Assembly (NCBI RefSeq): GCF_003029735.1
Contig: NZ_KZ686271.1
Coordinates: forward strand, 140,361 to 204,360
DNA from: Pedobacter yulinensis
GTDB lineage: Bacteria > Bacteroidota > Bacteroidia > Sphingobacteriales > Sphingobacteriaceae
Direction of reading: 5' to 3'
Length of the DNA stretch: 64,000 nt
Positions 24,416 to 33,425 of this stretch are shown here, piece by piece (position 1 is the first letter of the stretch; each line of letters opens with the position of its first letter). The notes under the pieces are model-generated. The model saw nothing but the letters and a program-made list of their open reading frames with translations, was not told the DNA's origin and ran no database searches. A program made the position numbers and the translations under genes.

Positions 24416-24564
24416 AGGCGTGCAAATATATAAAATTGCAGATCGTTACAACGAAAATTTGATGAAAATACCTTCAGCAGGTTGTTTACGCATGTTTCAG
24501 GATATTTTTTAACTGCCGGTGACACTCAAACTGCATGTCGGGCAATTCACCCGCAACGGAACAG

Positions 24565-25299
24565 TTACCAGCTCAGGCTGTGCGAACCGCCGCCGTCAAA
24601 TGTGAGGGTGGCAGTGTTGCCGCCCGTAAATCTGAGCGAACCGCTGTAGCTGAATTTATTGCCGGTTGCCGTGCTGCCGTTAACCGTCAGGCGGCCAGTA
24701 CCGTCCAGTATTTGTCCGCTTAGTTTGCTAATGCGGATATTTGTGGTCTCCATATTCAGCACGCTGTTCAGCAGGAGGGTTTGGCTGGCCCGGATCCGCT
24801 GTGTACCCTTTTGCTCGATGCGTTGACTCAGCGTGTACTCCCGGCTTGCGGCATCAAGGCCCAGCACGGTGGCGGTGCCTGAAACCTGCCCGTCGGCAGT
24901 TAAATTAGGCCCCTCGAACAGCGTTGTCCCGTTGAAGCTGTGATCAAATTTAAGCGGTACACGGCTGCTGCTGCAGGTAAGTTGCCGGCTCCAGTTTAGG
25001 TCGTATCCATGTGTGCCGTCTGCACCGGTAGCCCGTGCCTTAAGAACAGTATCCTGCTTCAAGCCGCAGTTGGCCGCCTTTGCCTGGCTGGCCGAAAGCA
25101 CGATCGCCATTCCGGTCTGCATGGCCAGGCCGCCGTTATCAGAGCGAAAGGCGCGTGAGATAATTTCAATCGCTTCCTGTTCGCTCGCTTTCCATTCTGC
25201 GGGGTTTTCTTTACAGCCGTATATGGTGCCAAATACAAAAAGCAGGAGGGTTAAACGGACTGCGGTTTCCCTGACCGGCAGTTTTAAACGGTTTATCAT
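24565..25299 (-). CDS. Lipoprotein of unknown function
   Basis: 244 residues from the ATG at 25299, chosen because the N-terminus then is a lipoprotein signal (basic start, LLLFVFGTIYG-Cys). Longer in-frame readings to 25416 add a non-signal segment. The mature protein has a helical start (PAEWKASEQEAIEIISRAF) and then many short strands rich in Ser, Thr, Gly and Asn (NGTTLFEGPNLTADGQVSGTATV, GTGRLTVNGSTATGNKFSYSGSLRFTGGNTATLTFDGG), suggesting a beta-sheet fold of about 200 residues exposed in the periplasm. No family recognised. Monocistronic. Confidence 0.65.
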   Translation of the reverse strand: MINRLKLPVRETAVRLTLLLFVFGTIYGCKENPAEWKASEQEAIEIISRAFRSDNGGLAMQTGMAIVLSASQAKAANCGLKQDTVLKARATGADGTHGYDLNWSRQLTCSSSRVPLKFDHSFNGTTLFEGPNLTADGQVSGTATVLGLDAASREYTLSQRIEQKGTQRIRASQTLLLNSVLNMETTNIRISKLSGQILDGTGRLTVNGSTATGNKFSYSGSLRFTGGNTATLTFDGGGSHSLSW

Positions 25300-25496
25300 G
25301 ATGGCTAAATTTATTGCCGGCCACTGCACAAAGCTCAGCACACTGATCCGGACACAAAAGTGCGAAATATTTCCCGCAGGTCTACAATAAAAATAGGGTT
25401 CTAAACAAGGGTTCATTGGCTTTTTAAAAATAAAAGCTCACTTTTGCAGTCGAAAAACAATTCAGGGTATCATCATGTAAATCAGGAGGGCAAAAT

Positions 25497-26873
25497 ATGG
25501 AAGCGTATGTAGTAGATGAGATTCAGGCACTGATCGATGGAGACAACGACAGGGCCCTGAAGCGATACCTTGACGAAATGAACATTTCTGACGTCGAGGA
25601 ACTCATCGACGAACTTCCGCAGTATGCCGCCCGCTTTATTGAAACCCTTAGCCTTAACCGCGCCATCAATGTTTTCCGCATCCTGGATTTTCCCACACAG
25701 GAACGTATCATTAAAAAGCTTTCCGGAAACAAACTCAACCAGATCGTTAAAGATTTGCCGCCCGATGACCGTACAGCGCTGTTCGCCGAACTGAAAGCAG
25801 ACGAGGTCAAAAAAATGATCGCATCGTTGCCGGCAAATGAACGCGAAGAGGCGCTGAACCTGCTGGGTTATGAAGATTACAGTGTGGGCCGGCTCATGAC
25901 GCCCGACTACATTGCCGTCAAGCCCGACTGGACAATTGCCCGGGTGCTGAACCACATCAGGCGATACGGTAAAAATTCTGAAACCATCGATGTTGTGTAC
26001 GTGATTGATAAAGAAGGCATCCTGCTCGACGACATCCGGATCAGGGAGATCCTCCTGGCAGATCCCGAATCGAGGATAAGCGACCACATGGATACACGCT
26101 TCATTGCGCTCGATGCAAATGCCCCGCAGGAAGAGGCCATCAATGTTTTCAGGATGAACAACCGGGTCGCGCTTCCTGTGGTCGATGAGCACAATGTACT
26201 GCTGGGTATCGTTACCGTAGACGATATTCTCTGGATTGCCAATGAGGAATATACTGAAGACATGCAAAAGATCGGGGGTACCGAGGCACTCGATGAGCCC
26301 TACCTAGATATCCCGATTCTCCGGCTGGTAAAAAAACGTGCAGGCTGGCTGATCGTGCTGTTTCTGGGCGAAATGCTCACCGCAACCGCCATGCAACATT
26401 TTGAAGTGGAGCTTCACAAAGCGATCGTGCTGTCGTTATTTATTCCGCTGATCATGAGCAGTGGCGGCAACAGTGGTTCGCAGGCCTCTACACTGATCAT
26501 CCAGGCCATGGCACTGGGCGAGGTGACCATCTCCGCCTGGTGGCAGGTCATGCGCCGCGAACTGGTATCCGGCCTGCTGCTCGGCATCATTCTCGGTACG
26601 ATCGGTTTTGTACGCATCCTGCTGTGGCAGAACCTGCACCTGTATGATTATGGCGAACACGCTTTCCTGATTGCCACAACAATATTTTTTACCCTGCTGG
26701 GGATCGTACTTTGGGGCAGCCTGATCGGCTCTATGATGCCGATCATCATGAAGCGGCTGCGCCTGGACCCGGCAACATCGTCGGCGCCTTTTGTGGCCAC
26801 CATGGTCGATGTTACCGGGATCCTGATCTATTTTTCGGTTGCAGTGCTTGTGCTGAAAGGCGTACTCCTGTAA
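25497..26873 (+). CDS. mgtE: Magnesium transporter MgtE
   Basis: 458 residues. Magnesium channel of the inner membrane. N-terminal superhelical domain (about 1-125, ELIDELPQYAARF...KLSGNKLNQIVKDLPPDDRTALFAEL), then two CBS motifs (about 130-255: VGRLMTPDYIAVKPDWTIARVL, MDTRFIALDANAPQEEAINVFRMNNRVALPVVD) that bind magnesium and close the pore, then five membrane segments (about 285-458) with the conserved SSGGNSGSQASTLIIQAMALGEV. Upstream gap of 197 bp shows no magnesium riboswitch that I can recognise. Its stop is one base from the stop of the convergent GH15 gene. Confidence 0.96.
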   Translation: MEAYVVDEIQALIDGDNDRALKRYLDEMNISDVEELIDELPQYAARFIETLSLNRAINVFRILDFPTQERIIKKLSGNKLNQIVKDLPPDDRTALFAELKADEVKKMIASLPANEREEALNLLGYEDYSVGRLMTPDYIAVKPDWTIARVLNHIRRYGKNSETIDVVYVIDKEGILLDDIRIREILLADPESRISDHMDTRFIALDANAPQEEAINVFRMNNRVALPVVDEHNVLLGIVTVDDILWIANEEYTEDMQKIGGTEALDEPYLDIPILRLVKKRAGWLIVLFLGEMLTATAMQHFEVELHKAIVLSLFIPLIMSSGGNSGSQASTLIIQAMALGEVTISAWWQVMRRELVSGLLLGIILGTIGFVRILLWQNLHLYDYGEHAFLIATTIFFTLLGIVLWGSLIGSMMPIIMKRLRLDPATSSAPFVATMVDVTGILIYFSVAVLVLKGVLL

Positions 26874-26874
26874 A

Positions 26875-28677
26875 CTAGAGGAAAATCGGTTTGTCCAGTT
26901 TCATTGAAATCCGGTAAGCAGCATTCATGAGCCCGACATGGCTGTAAGCCTGCGGGAAATTGCCCCACTGACTGCCGTCCTTTTCGTCAACATCTTCGCT
27001 GAATAGCCTGAGGTGGTTGGCATACTTCAGGAGCGACTCAAATTCCCTGATGGCATCCTCGACCCGGCCTACACAGGCCAGCGCTTCGACGTACCAGAAC
27101 GCACAAATGAGGAACGTGGCTTTTGGTTTTCCAAAGTCGTCGTCGTGCAGGTACCTGTAAAACAGCCCGTTTTCTGTTTTTAGTTGCTGTTCAAGAGCGA
27201 TCAGGTGGTCTTTGGCCCGCTGTGAGTCATGCGGCAGGTAATTCATGATGATAAGCTGCAGCGTGCTGGCGTCCAGGTAGGGGCTGCCGATGGCGTTTGT
27301 ATAGACTTTTCGCTCTGCATCATAACAGGCTTCGATATACCCCGCAGCTTTGTCGATCAGTGCCTGGGCGCGTGTTTCAAAATCCTTATTGCCAATGGTT
27401 TTTGCCATTTTCAGTGCAGCATTGGCTCCGGCCCATTGGAACAGGTTGGTGTAACAGTGCCGGTTGGCTATGTTGCGGAACTCCCAGATCCCTGCGTCCT
27501 TCTCGTCAATCGTATTTTCGATTTTGCCAAGCAAATAGTTCAACCAGCGCGGCGAGTCTTTACGCTCATCGAAAATAAAGCGGTGATCGGTGTAAAGAGG
27601 CAGCATGGAAATAAGCACCTGTCCGTAAATATCGTTTTGTATATGTTCATATGCCTGGTTGCCGATCCGTACGGGTTGGTTGCCCATGTAGCCGTCCAGG
27701 TGGCCGAGCTGTTGCTCTACCAGTTCTTTTTCGCCGCCAATGCCGTACAGCGGCTGGTAGCGGATCTCGTCGTCAAAAGAGATGTTGGTAATGTAATTAA
27801 AGTACTTTTCCATCTCCTCGAAATGCCCGATGTGGTTGAGCGAGGTGAGTACATAATAGGTATCGCGCATCCAGCAGTAACGGTAATCCCAGTTGCGTGT
27901 ACTGCCCGGCGATTCGGGAAGGCTGGTTGTGCTGGCGGCGATAATGGCCCCCGTGTCTTCATACTGGTGTATCTTTAAAACCAGCGACGAGCGGATGACG
28001 TGCTGCTGGAAGAAGTGGGCAATGGAAGAATGTTTCACCCAGTTGCGCCAATAGCGGGTGGTCTCCTGCAGAAAACGTTCGGCCGTGCTGCTGATCGGCG
28101 CATGGAACTCCTGATCGAACGTGAGGATGAGGTATTTGTCTTCGTTAAGTACAAAATGTTTCTGATCGAGGATATACGTCAGCGAAATGGTCGTGCTGAG
28201 CCTGATTTTTTCGTCAGCACCCGAATAATCGATATGGTTGCTGCCCCGGCCTGCTTTAAGTGCGTGTTCACCGTAACGGCCCACCGGTGTGCAGGTTACA
28301 CAGACACGCGGGTTACCGGCAAGCGGCTCGATCTTTCTGATCAGCATAAGCGGTTTAAAATACCGTTCATTCATCTGAAACCTGGGGGCGAAATCGGTGA
28401 CCCGGTATTTTCCGCTTGCTGTCGTAATTTCTGTACAAAGTACATTGGTATTTTCCAGGTAATACTGGGTGCTGAAGTATTCTTCGTCAGGAAGTACGGA
28501 GAACTCGCCGCCCTTCTGCTTGTCGAGCAGGCCGCCGAAAACAAAAGAGCTGTCAAAACGCGGCCAGCAGAGCCAGTCGATATTCGTATTTTGATTGATG
28601 TGGGCGAGGTAAGCGCAATTTCCTATAATTCCCGTATTGTAAGTGTGTCTGTTTATTGTATCCATTAGGGGAGGCAT
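26875..28677 (-). CDS. Glycoside hydrolase family 15 enzyme (glucoamylase/trehalase-like)
   Basis: 600 residues. (Alpha/alpha)6-barrel enzyme with an N-terminal beta-sandwich (about 1-235: IGNCAYLAHINQNTNIDWLCWPRFDSSFVFGGLLD). The barrel contains SPGSTRNWDYRYCWMRDTYYVLTSL, DAGIWEFRN with the probable general acid Glu, and the C-terminal base region GSQWGNFPQAYSHVGLMNAAYR. No signal peptide, so cytoplasmic. GH15 bacterial enzymes act on maltooligosaccharides, glycogen or trehalose; with an OtsAB gene in the same window, trehalose is a possible substrate but sequence alone does not decide. Start could also be the ATG at 28665 (MDTINRH), which many homologues resemble. Confidence 0.88.
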   Translation of the reverse strand: MPPLMDTINRHTYNTGIIGNCAYLAHINQNTNIDWLCWPRFDSSFVFGGLLDKQKGGEFSVLPDEEYFSTQYYLENTNVLCTEITTASGKYRVTDFAPRFQMNERYFKPLMLIRKIEPLAGNPRVCVTCTPVGRYGEHALKAGRGSNHIDYSGADEKIRLSTTISLTYILDQKHFVLNEDKYLILTFDQEFHAPISSTAERFLQETTRYWRNWVKHSSIAHFFQQHVIRSSLVLKIHQYEDTGAIIAASTTSLPESPGSTRNWDYRYCWMRDTYYVLTSLNHIGHFEEMEKYFNYITNISFDDEIRYQPLYGIGGEKELVEQQLGHLDGYMGNQPVRIGNQAYEHIQNDIYGQVLISMLPLYTDHRFIFDERKDSPRWLNYLLGKIENTIDEKDAGIWEFRNIANRHCYTNLFQWAGANAALKMAKTIGNKDFETRAQALIDKAAGYIEACYDAERKVYTNAIGSPYLDASTLQLIIMNYLPHDSQRAKDHLIALEQQLKTENGLFYRYLHDDDFGKPKATFLICAFWYVEALACVGRVEDAIREFESLLKYANHLRLFSEDVDEKDGSQWGNFPQAYSHVGLMNAAYRISMKLDKPIFL

Positions 28678-28815
28678 ATTATATTCGTAGTAACAACATT
28701 ATCGCAATTATGTTGCCTCTTCTGAAAAGAAATCATGACATGATGGATTCTTTTGTTCGCACAAACTTTTTCCGGCAACCACTCGTTGTAAAGAAAGAAA
28801 TATAGATCTGATACT

Positions 28816-29034
28816 ATGGAAGCACATCTTTATAACGAAATGCTTTTGCTTCAACAAAGCAGGGCAGGAGGGAATATCGATTTCAGAGACCAGTTGAACG
28901 AAGTTCCGGAGATGATCCAGGAACGGGTATCAAGGCCGGTACGGCGTTTAAAACGTTGGTTTAACCGCAGGGGGCAGATGCTGTACCGCATGGAACGTTA
29001 CCGCAAATTCTTTAGCCGTCATTTTCTGCGGTAG
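28816..29034 (+). CDS. Small basic protein of unknown function
   Basis: 72 residues. ATG at 28816 follows the A-rich AAGAAAGAAATATAG region. Composition is strongly basic in the second half (RRLKRWFNRRGQMLYRMERYRKFFSRHFLR), with no membrane segment or cysteine. Could be a small nucleic-acid or ribosome-associated protein, but no family is recognised. It ends 32 bp before the helicase start. Coding potential is plausible rather than proven. Confidence 0.45.
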   Translation: MEAHLYNEMLLLQQSRAGGNIDFRDQLNEVPEMIQERVSRPVRRLKRWFNRRGQMLYRMERYRKFFSRHFLR

Positions 29035-29055
29035 GAGAGGTATGACAGAAACTGC

Positions 29056-29063
29056 TACCTTTG
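29056..29063 (+). promoter_or_regulatory. -7 promoter element (TACCTTTG) of the DbpA-like helicase
   Basis: TACCTTTG matches TAnnTTTG and ends 3 nt before the ATG at 29067, implying a leaderless transcript. No TTG is present at the -33 distance. Confidence 0.55.
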
Positions 29064-29066
29064 CTC

Positions 29067-30371
29067 ATGGAGTTTAAGGAAGCACTCGCCCGGCTGGGCA
29101 TTCAAAAACTGAATAACCTTCAGGAGCAGGCGCTCGCTGCCTTTCCGGGCGGCAAGGACCTGCTCGTGCTGTCTCCGACCGGCTCGGGGAAAACCTTATG
29201 TTTTCTGCTGCCGCTGATCAGGCTGCTCGCTCCGGAACAGGCGGGTGTTCAGGCGTTGGTACTTGTGCCCTCGCGCGAGCTGGCCCTGCAGATCACCGAT
29301 GTATTCCGCAGCCTGCAGACAGGATACAAGGTGGCGGCTTTTTATGGCGGCCATGCCGTCACAACCGAAACAAACACCCTCCGTGAACCGCCGGCGCTGG
29401 TCATTGGCACACCGGGGCGTATTGCCTTTCATTTTCGCGAATGCCACATCAACGCCCAAAACCTGCACACTCTTGTACTCGATGAATTTGACAAGTCGCT
29501 GGAGCTTGGTTTCAGGGATGAAATGGCTGCTATAATCGCAAGCCTGCCCAACTTGCGCCAGCGTTTCCTGACCTCTGCAACGGCAGGGAGTGACATCCCC
29601 GCATTTGCGGGTTTTCGTTCCGGGCACATTCTGAACTTTTTGGCCGCCTCAGCCGTTCAGCCAGACCTGCAGTACCGCCTGGTCTCGGCCGCGCCGGAAG
29701 ACAAGATGGAGGCACTGTATGATTTGCTGTGCCTGATTGGCCGTGAACCAGTCCTGGTTTTTGTAAACCACCGGGAAATGGCCGTCAAGGTAAGCGAATG
29801 GCTGATTGATGCTGCTGTGCCCCACGGTATTTTTCACGGAAAATTGGAACAGCAGGAGCGTGAACTGAACCTGGCCAGGTTCAGAAACGGCTCGGTCCGC
29901 ATCCTGGTAACGACTGACCTGGCAGCCCGGGGGCTCGATATTCCTGAAGTTGGTGCCGTTGTGCACTACCAGATGCCGGTAAATCGCGAAGCTTTTACAC
30001 ACCGCAACGGGCGCACAGCCAGGATGAGCGCTTCGGGCACCGTTTACCTCGTTTGCACCGGCGCAGAACTGCCTGAATGGATCGATGTCGCGGCCGAGCC
30101 GCTCGAACGCAGCAGTCTGCCGCCCCTGCCGCCGCCCGAATGGGAAACGGTCTATGCGTCGGCAGGAAAAAAAGATAAACTGAGTAAGACTGACCTGGTC
30201 GGTTTTTTTATCAGTAAAGGCGGGCTGTCCCGGGAAGATATCGGCCTGATCGAAGTCAAAGACCAAATGTCATTTGTTGCCATTAAAAGGAATAAAGTTT
30301 CTAAATTGCTGCAATCGGTAGGAAATGAAAAAATCAAAAACAAGCGGGTACGCTTCGAAATAGCACATTAA
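29067..30371 (+). CDS. dbpA: DEAD-box RNA helicase with DbpA-type RNA-binding domain
   Basis: 434 residues from ATG 29067. ATP-dependent RNA helicase: SPTGSGKT (Walker A, Lys42), PSRELALQ, GTPGR, motif II written DEFD (139-142) rather than DEAD, TSATAG (motif III SAT), ARGLDIPEVGAVVHYQMP and HRNGRTAR (motif VI, where HRIGRTGR is usual). Residues about 360-434 (SAGKKDKLSKTDLVGFFISKGGLSREDIGLIEVKDQMSFVAI...KIKNKRVRFEI) match the DbpA RNA-binding domain that recognises hairpin 92 of 23S rRNA, so a role in large-subunit assembly is likely. Single gene with its own near-leaderless promoter. Confidence 0.9.
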   Translation: MEFKEALARLGIQKLNNLQEQALAAFPGGKDLLVLSPTGSGKTLCFLLPLIRLLAPEQAGVQALVLVPSRELALQITDVFRSLQTGYKVAAFYGGHAVTTETNTLREPPALVIGTPGRIAFHFRECHINAQNLHTLVLDEFDKSLELGFRDEMAAIIASLPNLRQRFLTSATAGSDIPAFAGFRSGHILNFLAASAVQPDLQYRLVSAAPEDKMEALYDLLCLIGREPVLVFVNHREMAVKVSEWLIDAAVPHGIFHGKLEQQERELNLARFRNGSVRILVTTDLAARGLDIPEVGAVVHYQMPVNREAFTHRNGRTARMSASGTVYLVCTGAELPEWIDVAAEPLERSSLPPLPPPEWETVYASAGKKDKLSKTDLVGFFISKGGLSREDIGLIEVKDQMSFVAIKRNKVSKLLQSVGNEKIKNKRVRFEIAH

Positions 30372-30433
30372 CGACCGGGCCGCAGGCTATTGTGCGGTCT
30401 GAAAAATATAGCCGATACTATAACTATCAGAAT

Positions 30434-30670
30434 ATGAGTAATAATGATATCCTGAAAAAATTGCGGGTAGCGTTATCGCTGACCACAGACGATATTGTCC
30501 ATATCCTCTCGCTCGTTAACTTTAAGGCGACGAAGGCAGAGCTGGGCGATATGTTCAGGAACGACGACCATCCGAACTTCAAACCCTGTAAAGACCAGAT
30601 TTTGCGCAATTTTCTGAACGGCCTGGTTATTTACAAGCGGGGTCCCCGTCCGGAGAGAAAACAGGAATAA
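30434..30670 (+). CDS. DUF1456 protein (single repeat, YehS-like)
   Basis: 78 residues from ATG 30434 (an in-frame codon at 30392 adds residues that do not look like the family). NNDILKKLRVALSLTTDDIVHILSLVNFKATKAELGDMF...NFKPCKDQILRNFLNGLVIYKRG aligns by memory with one DUF1456 unit; Escherichia coli YehS has two such units in about 156 residues, and this one resembles the second. Function unknown. The stop is 18 bp before the following outer-membrane protein gene, so cotranscription is possible. Confidence 0.85.
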   Translation: MSNNDILKKLRVALSLTTDDIVHILSLVNFKATKAELGDMFRNDDHPNFKPCKDQILRNFLNGLVIYKRGPRPERKQE

Positions 30671-30688
30671 CCTCGCAGCCAAAAGCGA

Positions 30689-33376
30689 ATGCCGATAAGA
30701 ATCGAGTTTTACGGCTACACCTTTTTGCCGAACGCCTTTTGGCTTTCGCTGGCTGTGCTGTGCCTGAGCGCGTTGAGCGTTCAGGCACAGAGCGTTCACC
30801 GCTTAAGCGGCAGCCTGATCGACTCCCTCAAAAACCCCGTGCCGGGGGCGAACGTGAAGATCATCTCCGGGCGAGACACCCTGACAGGTGTTACCGATAA
30901 TGATGGCGAATTCAGTATCAAGGGAATTGGCACGCAGACAATCGGACTGATCTTCGAAAGCATCGGTTACCGCATTCTCAAGGCAGCTTATACATTTAAG
31001 GAAGGCGAGCGACATGTCACCCTTAACCCGATCGTGCTCCAAAACAAGTTTACCCAGTTAAAGGATGTGGAGGTCAAGGCCCGGTTAAACCCCATTCGCA
31101 TCATGAAAGACACGATCGAGTACAATGCCGCTGCTTATACGGTCCGCGAGAATGATGTTGTCGAAGACCTGCTCAAACAAATGCAGGGCATTCGGGTCGA
31201 TGAGCACGGCAATGTGACAGCCATGGGTCAGCCAATGACGCGCCTGCGGGTAAATGGGGAAGATTTTTTTACAAATGACGTCAAGGAGTTTATCAGGCAA
31301 CTGCCTGCGGCCATCGTGGCACGCGTACAGGTTATCGAGGACTATGGAGACGAAGCGAACTTTACAGGGGTAAAAACAGGCGAGCCCGTAAAATTGCTGA
31401 ACCTGGTTACCAAACCGAACCTGAACAAAGGAAATTTTGGCAATATCAACAGCGCGGGCGGTACGAACAGGCAGCTTGCGCTAAATGCAAGCGGCAACCT
31501 CTGGCAAGACGATAAACAGATCGGTATCAATGGCGCGGTGAGCAGCACCGACAACCGCACGGGCTTCAATGAAAATAACCAGCTGGGGCTTAATATGCGC
31601 AACAAGATTAAGGAGGGGCTGAGTGCGAGCGCCAACTACCGGTACAACGAGAGCAACAACAAAACCCGCCAGGAAACCTATGTAGAAACGGTAAATACGA
31701 TCGGAACGATCATCAACGAAAGTGGAAACCAGATGCAGTCTGAGGCCGACACCCACAACCTGAATATCAACGTTCAGTCGGTAACCAAGATGGCCTATTT
31801 CCAGTCTTCAGTGAATGGATCGTTTGTAGACCGCGATAACAACACCACGTTGAATTCCATGCAGCGGGGAATTATCAGGCAGGATCTCTTTACTGACAAC
31901 ACGGGTAATTTCAGATCGCCGAACGTAAACGGCAGCATGACCTGGGCCCGTCGCACCCGTGTTCCGGGCCGTACATTTTCGATCAGCCTGTCGGGGAACA
32001 GCGCTCTCAGCAAGAGCAACGAGGAACTGTTCAACAGGATCGGCTATTATGACCGGTACACAGGCAGCCCTGTTAAAGATTCGCTGCTGAACCGGGTCAT
32101 CGACACGCGGAATCACAGCTCAAATTTATCTGCAGAAGTGCGTTACAGTTACCCGCTTAAACCAGGCCTGGATTCTTTAATCAAAGAAAACATTGACTTT
32201 TCGTATGGTTTGTCGATGAGCAATACCTTTACACGCTTTCAAACCCGTGCGGGCACCGACAGCTGGAACAGCAGTTTGGTTGATTCCCTGAGTTCACTTT
32301 ACTCTTCCCTGTTCCTGGCCCATCATGCGGCGGTCAACTACCGCTTCCAGTCTCCGCGCCTCACTTATAACATTGGCATCAACGCCCAGCCCAGCCTGCT
32401 GGCCAGCGAATTCATCGGGCGGGAAGGAAAGATCAATCAGCGGCAGTTTAATTTTTCGCCTGTGGCCCGTATCAGCTATACCTGGCCTGACAACAAAAGT
32501 TTTACGTTCTCTTACAATGGCGTAAGTGCCGCACCGTCTTTCAACCAGCTGCAGCCCGTACCTGATGCCCGCAACCTGCAGAATGTCATTATCGGCAATC
32601 CCGATCTGAAGCCGAGCTTCAGCCACAACGGAAACGCCGGTTTTGCCCTCAACAGCCTGAAAACCGGCAGCACGCTGATGTTTTCGCTAAACGGCTCAGT
32701 GGTGCAGAACCAGGTGGCCGCCAACGTGGTCCTGGTTCAGGATACGCTGAACGGGCTTAAACAGGAGACCCGTTTCGAGAATACCAGCGGCAACTACAAT
32801 TTTGGCGGAATGGTTTCTTTTGCGCAGCCATTTCTTTACAACCGCCTCAATGTGCAGGCCATGAGCAGTGCGAACCTCAGCAACAATGTGTTTTTTCTGA
32901 ACAACCAGATGAAGCGGAATGAGCGTGTCAACTTTAGCCAGTCGCTCGGTTTCTCGTACAACCGCAAGCGGTACGGGCTTTCGGGCAATGTGCTTTACAA
33001 CTACAGCAGCAACCGTTATGCAATCTTTTTTGCCAGTGAACGCAACATTGAGACCTGGCAATTTAATTTTTCGGCCAACACTTATCTCGATGATGGTTTC
33101 TCTGCCGGGTTCAATGCCTCTAAGAGCCTGTATTCAGGTTTCCTTGTTAACGCGGGTAACCCTTTGCTGATCAATGCACACATCCAGAAATCTTTCTTGA
33201 AGAACAGGCAGGCAACCCTAGCGTTGCAGGCATTCGATATTTTAAATGAGGCAAATAACCTGGCCAGAAGCATCTCTGAAAACTCTGTCACAGACATCCG
33301 TACCGCACAGATTACGCAATACGTGCTGCTCACGTTTACCATGCGACTGAATAAATTTGGCGCAAACAAAATGTAA
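30689..33376 (+). CDS. Outer-membrane beta-barrel protein with CarboxypepD-regulatory and plug domains
   Basis: 895 residues. Signal peptide to about residue 34 (SVQAQ). Residues about 38-115 form a carboxypeptidase-regulatory-like Ig domain (LSGSLIDSLKNPVPGANVKI...DNDGEFSIKGIGTQTIGLIFESIGY). A TonB plug-like domain follows (KDTIEYNAAAYTVRENDVVEDLLKQMQGIRVDEHGNVTAMGQPMTRLRVNGEDFF), then a barrel of about 650 residues. It belongs to the OMP_b-brl_3 group rather than SusC: no SusD partner and shorter than SusC. Ligand unknown. Followed 49 bp later by a hybrid two-component regulator, which may respond to the same substrate. Confidence 0.85.
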   Translation: MPIRIEFYGYTFLPNAFWLSLAVLCLSALSVQAQSVHRLSGSLIDSLKNPVPGANVKIISGRDTLTGVTDNDGEFSIKGIGTQTIGLIFESIGYRILKAAYTFKEGERHVTLNPIVLQNKFTQLKDVEVKARLNPIRIMKDTIEYNAAAYTVRENDVVEDLLKQMQGIRVDEHGNVTAMGQPMTRLRVNGEDFFTNDVKEFIRQLPAAIVARVQVIEDYGDEANFTGVKTGEPVKLLNLVTKPNLNKGNFGNINSAGGTNRQLALNASGNLWQDDKQIGINGAVSSTDNRTGFNENNQLGLNMRNKIKEGLSASANYRYNESNNKTRQETYVETVNTIGTIINESGNQMQSEADTHNLNINVQSVTKMAYFQSSVNGSFVDRDNNTTLNSMQRGIIRQDLFTDNTGNFRSPNVNGSMTWARRTRVPGRTFSISLSGNSALSKSNEELFNRIGYYDRYTGSPVKDSLLNRVIDTRNHSSNLSAEVRYSYPLKPGLDSLIKENIDFSYGLSMSNTFTRFQTRAGTDSWNSSLVDSLSSLYSSLFLAHHAAVNYRFQSPRLTYNIGINAQPSLLASEFIGREGKINQRQFNFSPVARISYTWPDNKSFTFSYNGVSAAPSFNQLQPVPDARNLQNVIIGNPDLKPSFSHNGNAGFALNSLKTGSTLMFSLNGSVVQNQVAANVVLVQDTLNGLKQETRFENTSGNYNFGGMVSFAQPFLYNRLNVQAMSSANLSNNVFFLNNQMKRNERVNFSQSLGFSYNRKRYGLSGNVLYNYSSNRYAIFFASERNIETWQFNFSANTYLDDGFSAGFNASKSLYSGFLVNAGNPLLINAHIQKSFLKNRQATLALQAFDILNEANNLARSISENSVTDIRTAQITQYVLLTFTMRLNKFGANKM

Positions 33377-33425
33377 GTAGTGCAGCCTGTTTCAAAACTG
33401 CCTGCGGAACTGTAATTTAGCGGCA

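Noticed and set aside
24231..24462. Two opposed reading frames of 64 and 75 codons
   Set aside because: Both cross the tRNA-Arg gene; the peptide pieces are translations of the tRNA and its complement.
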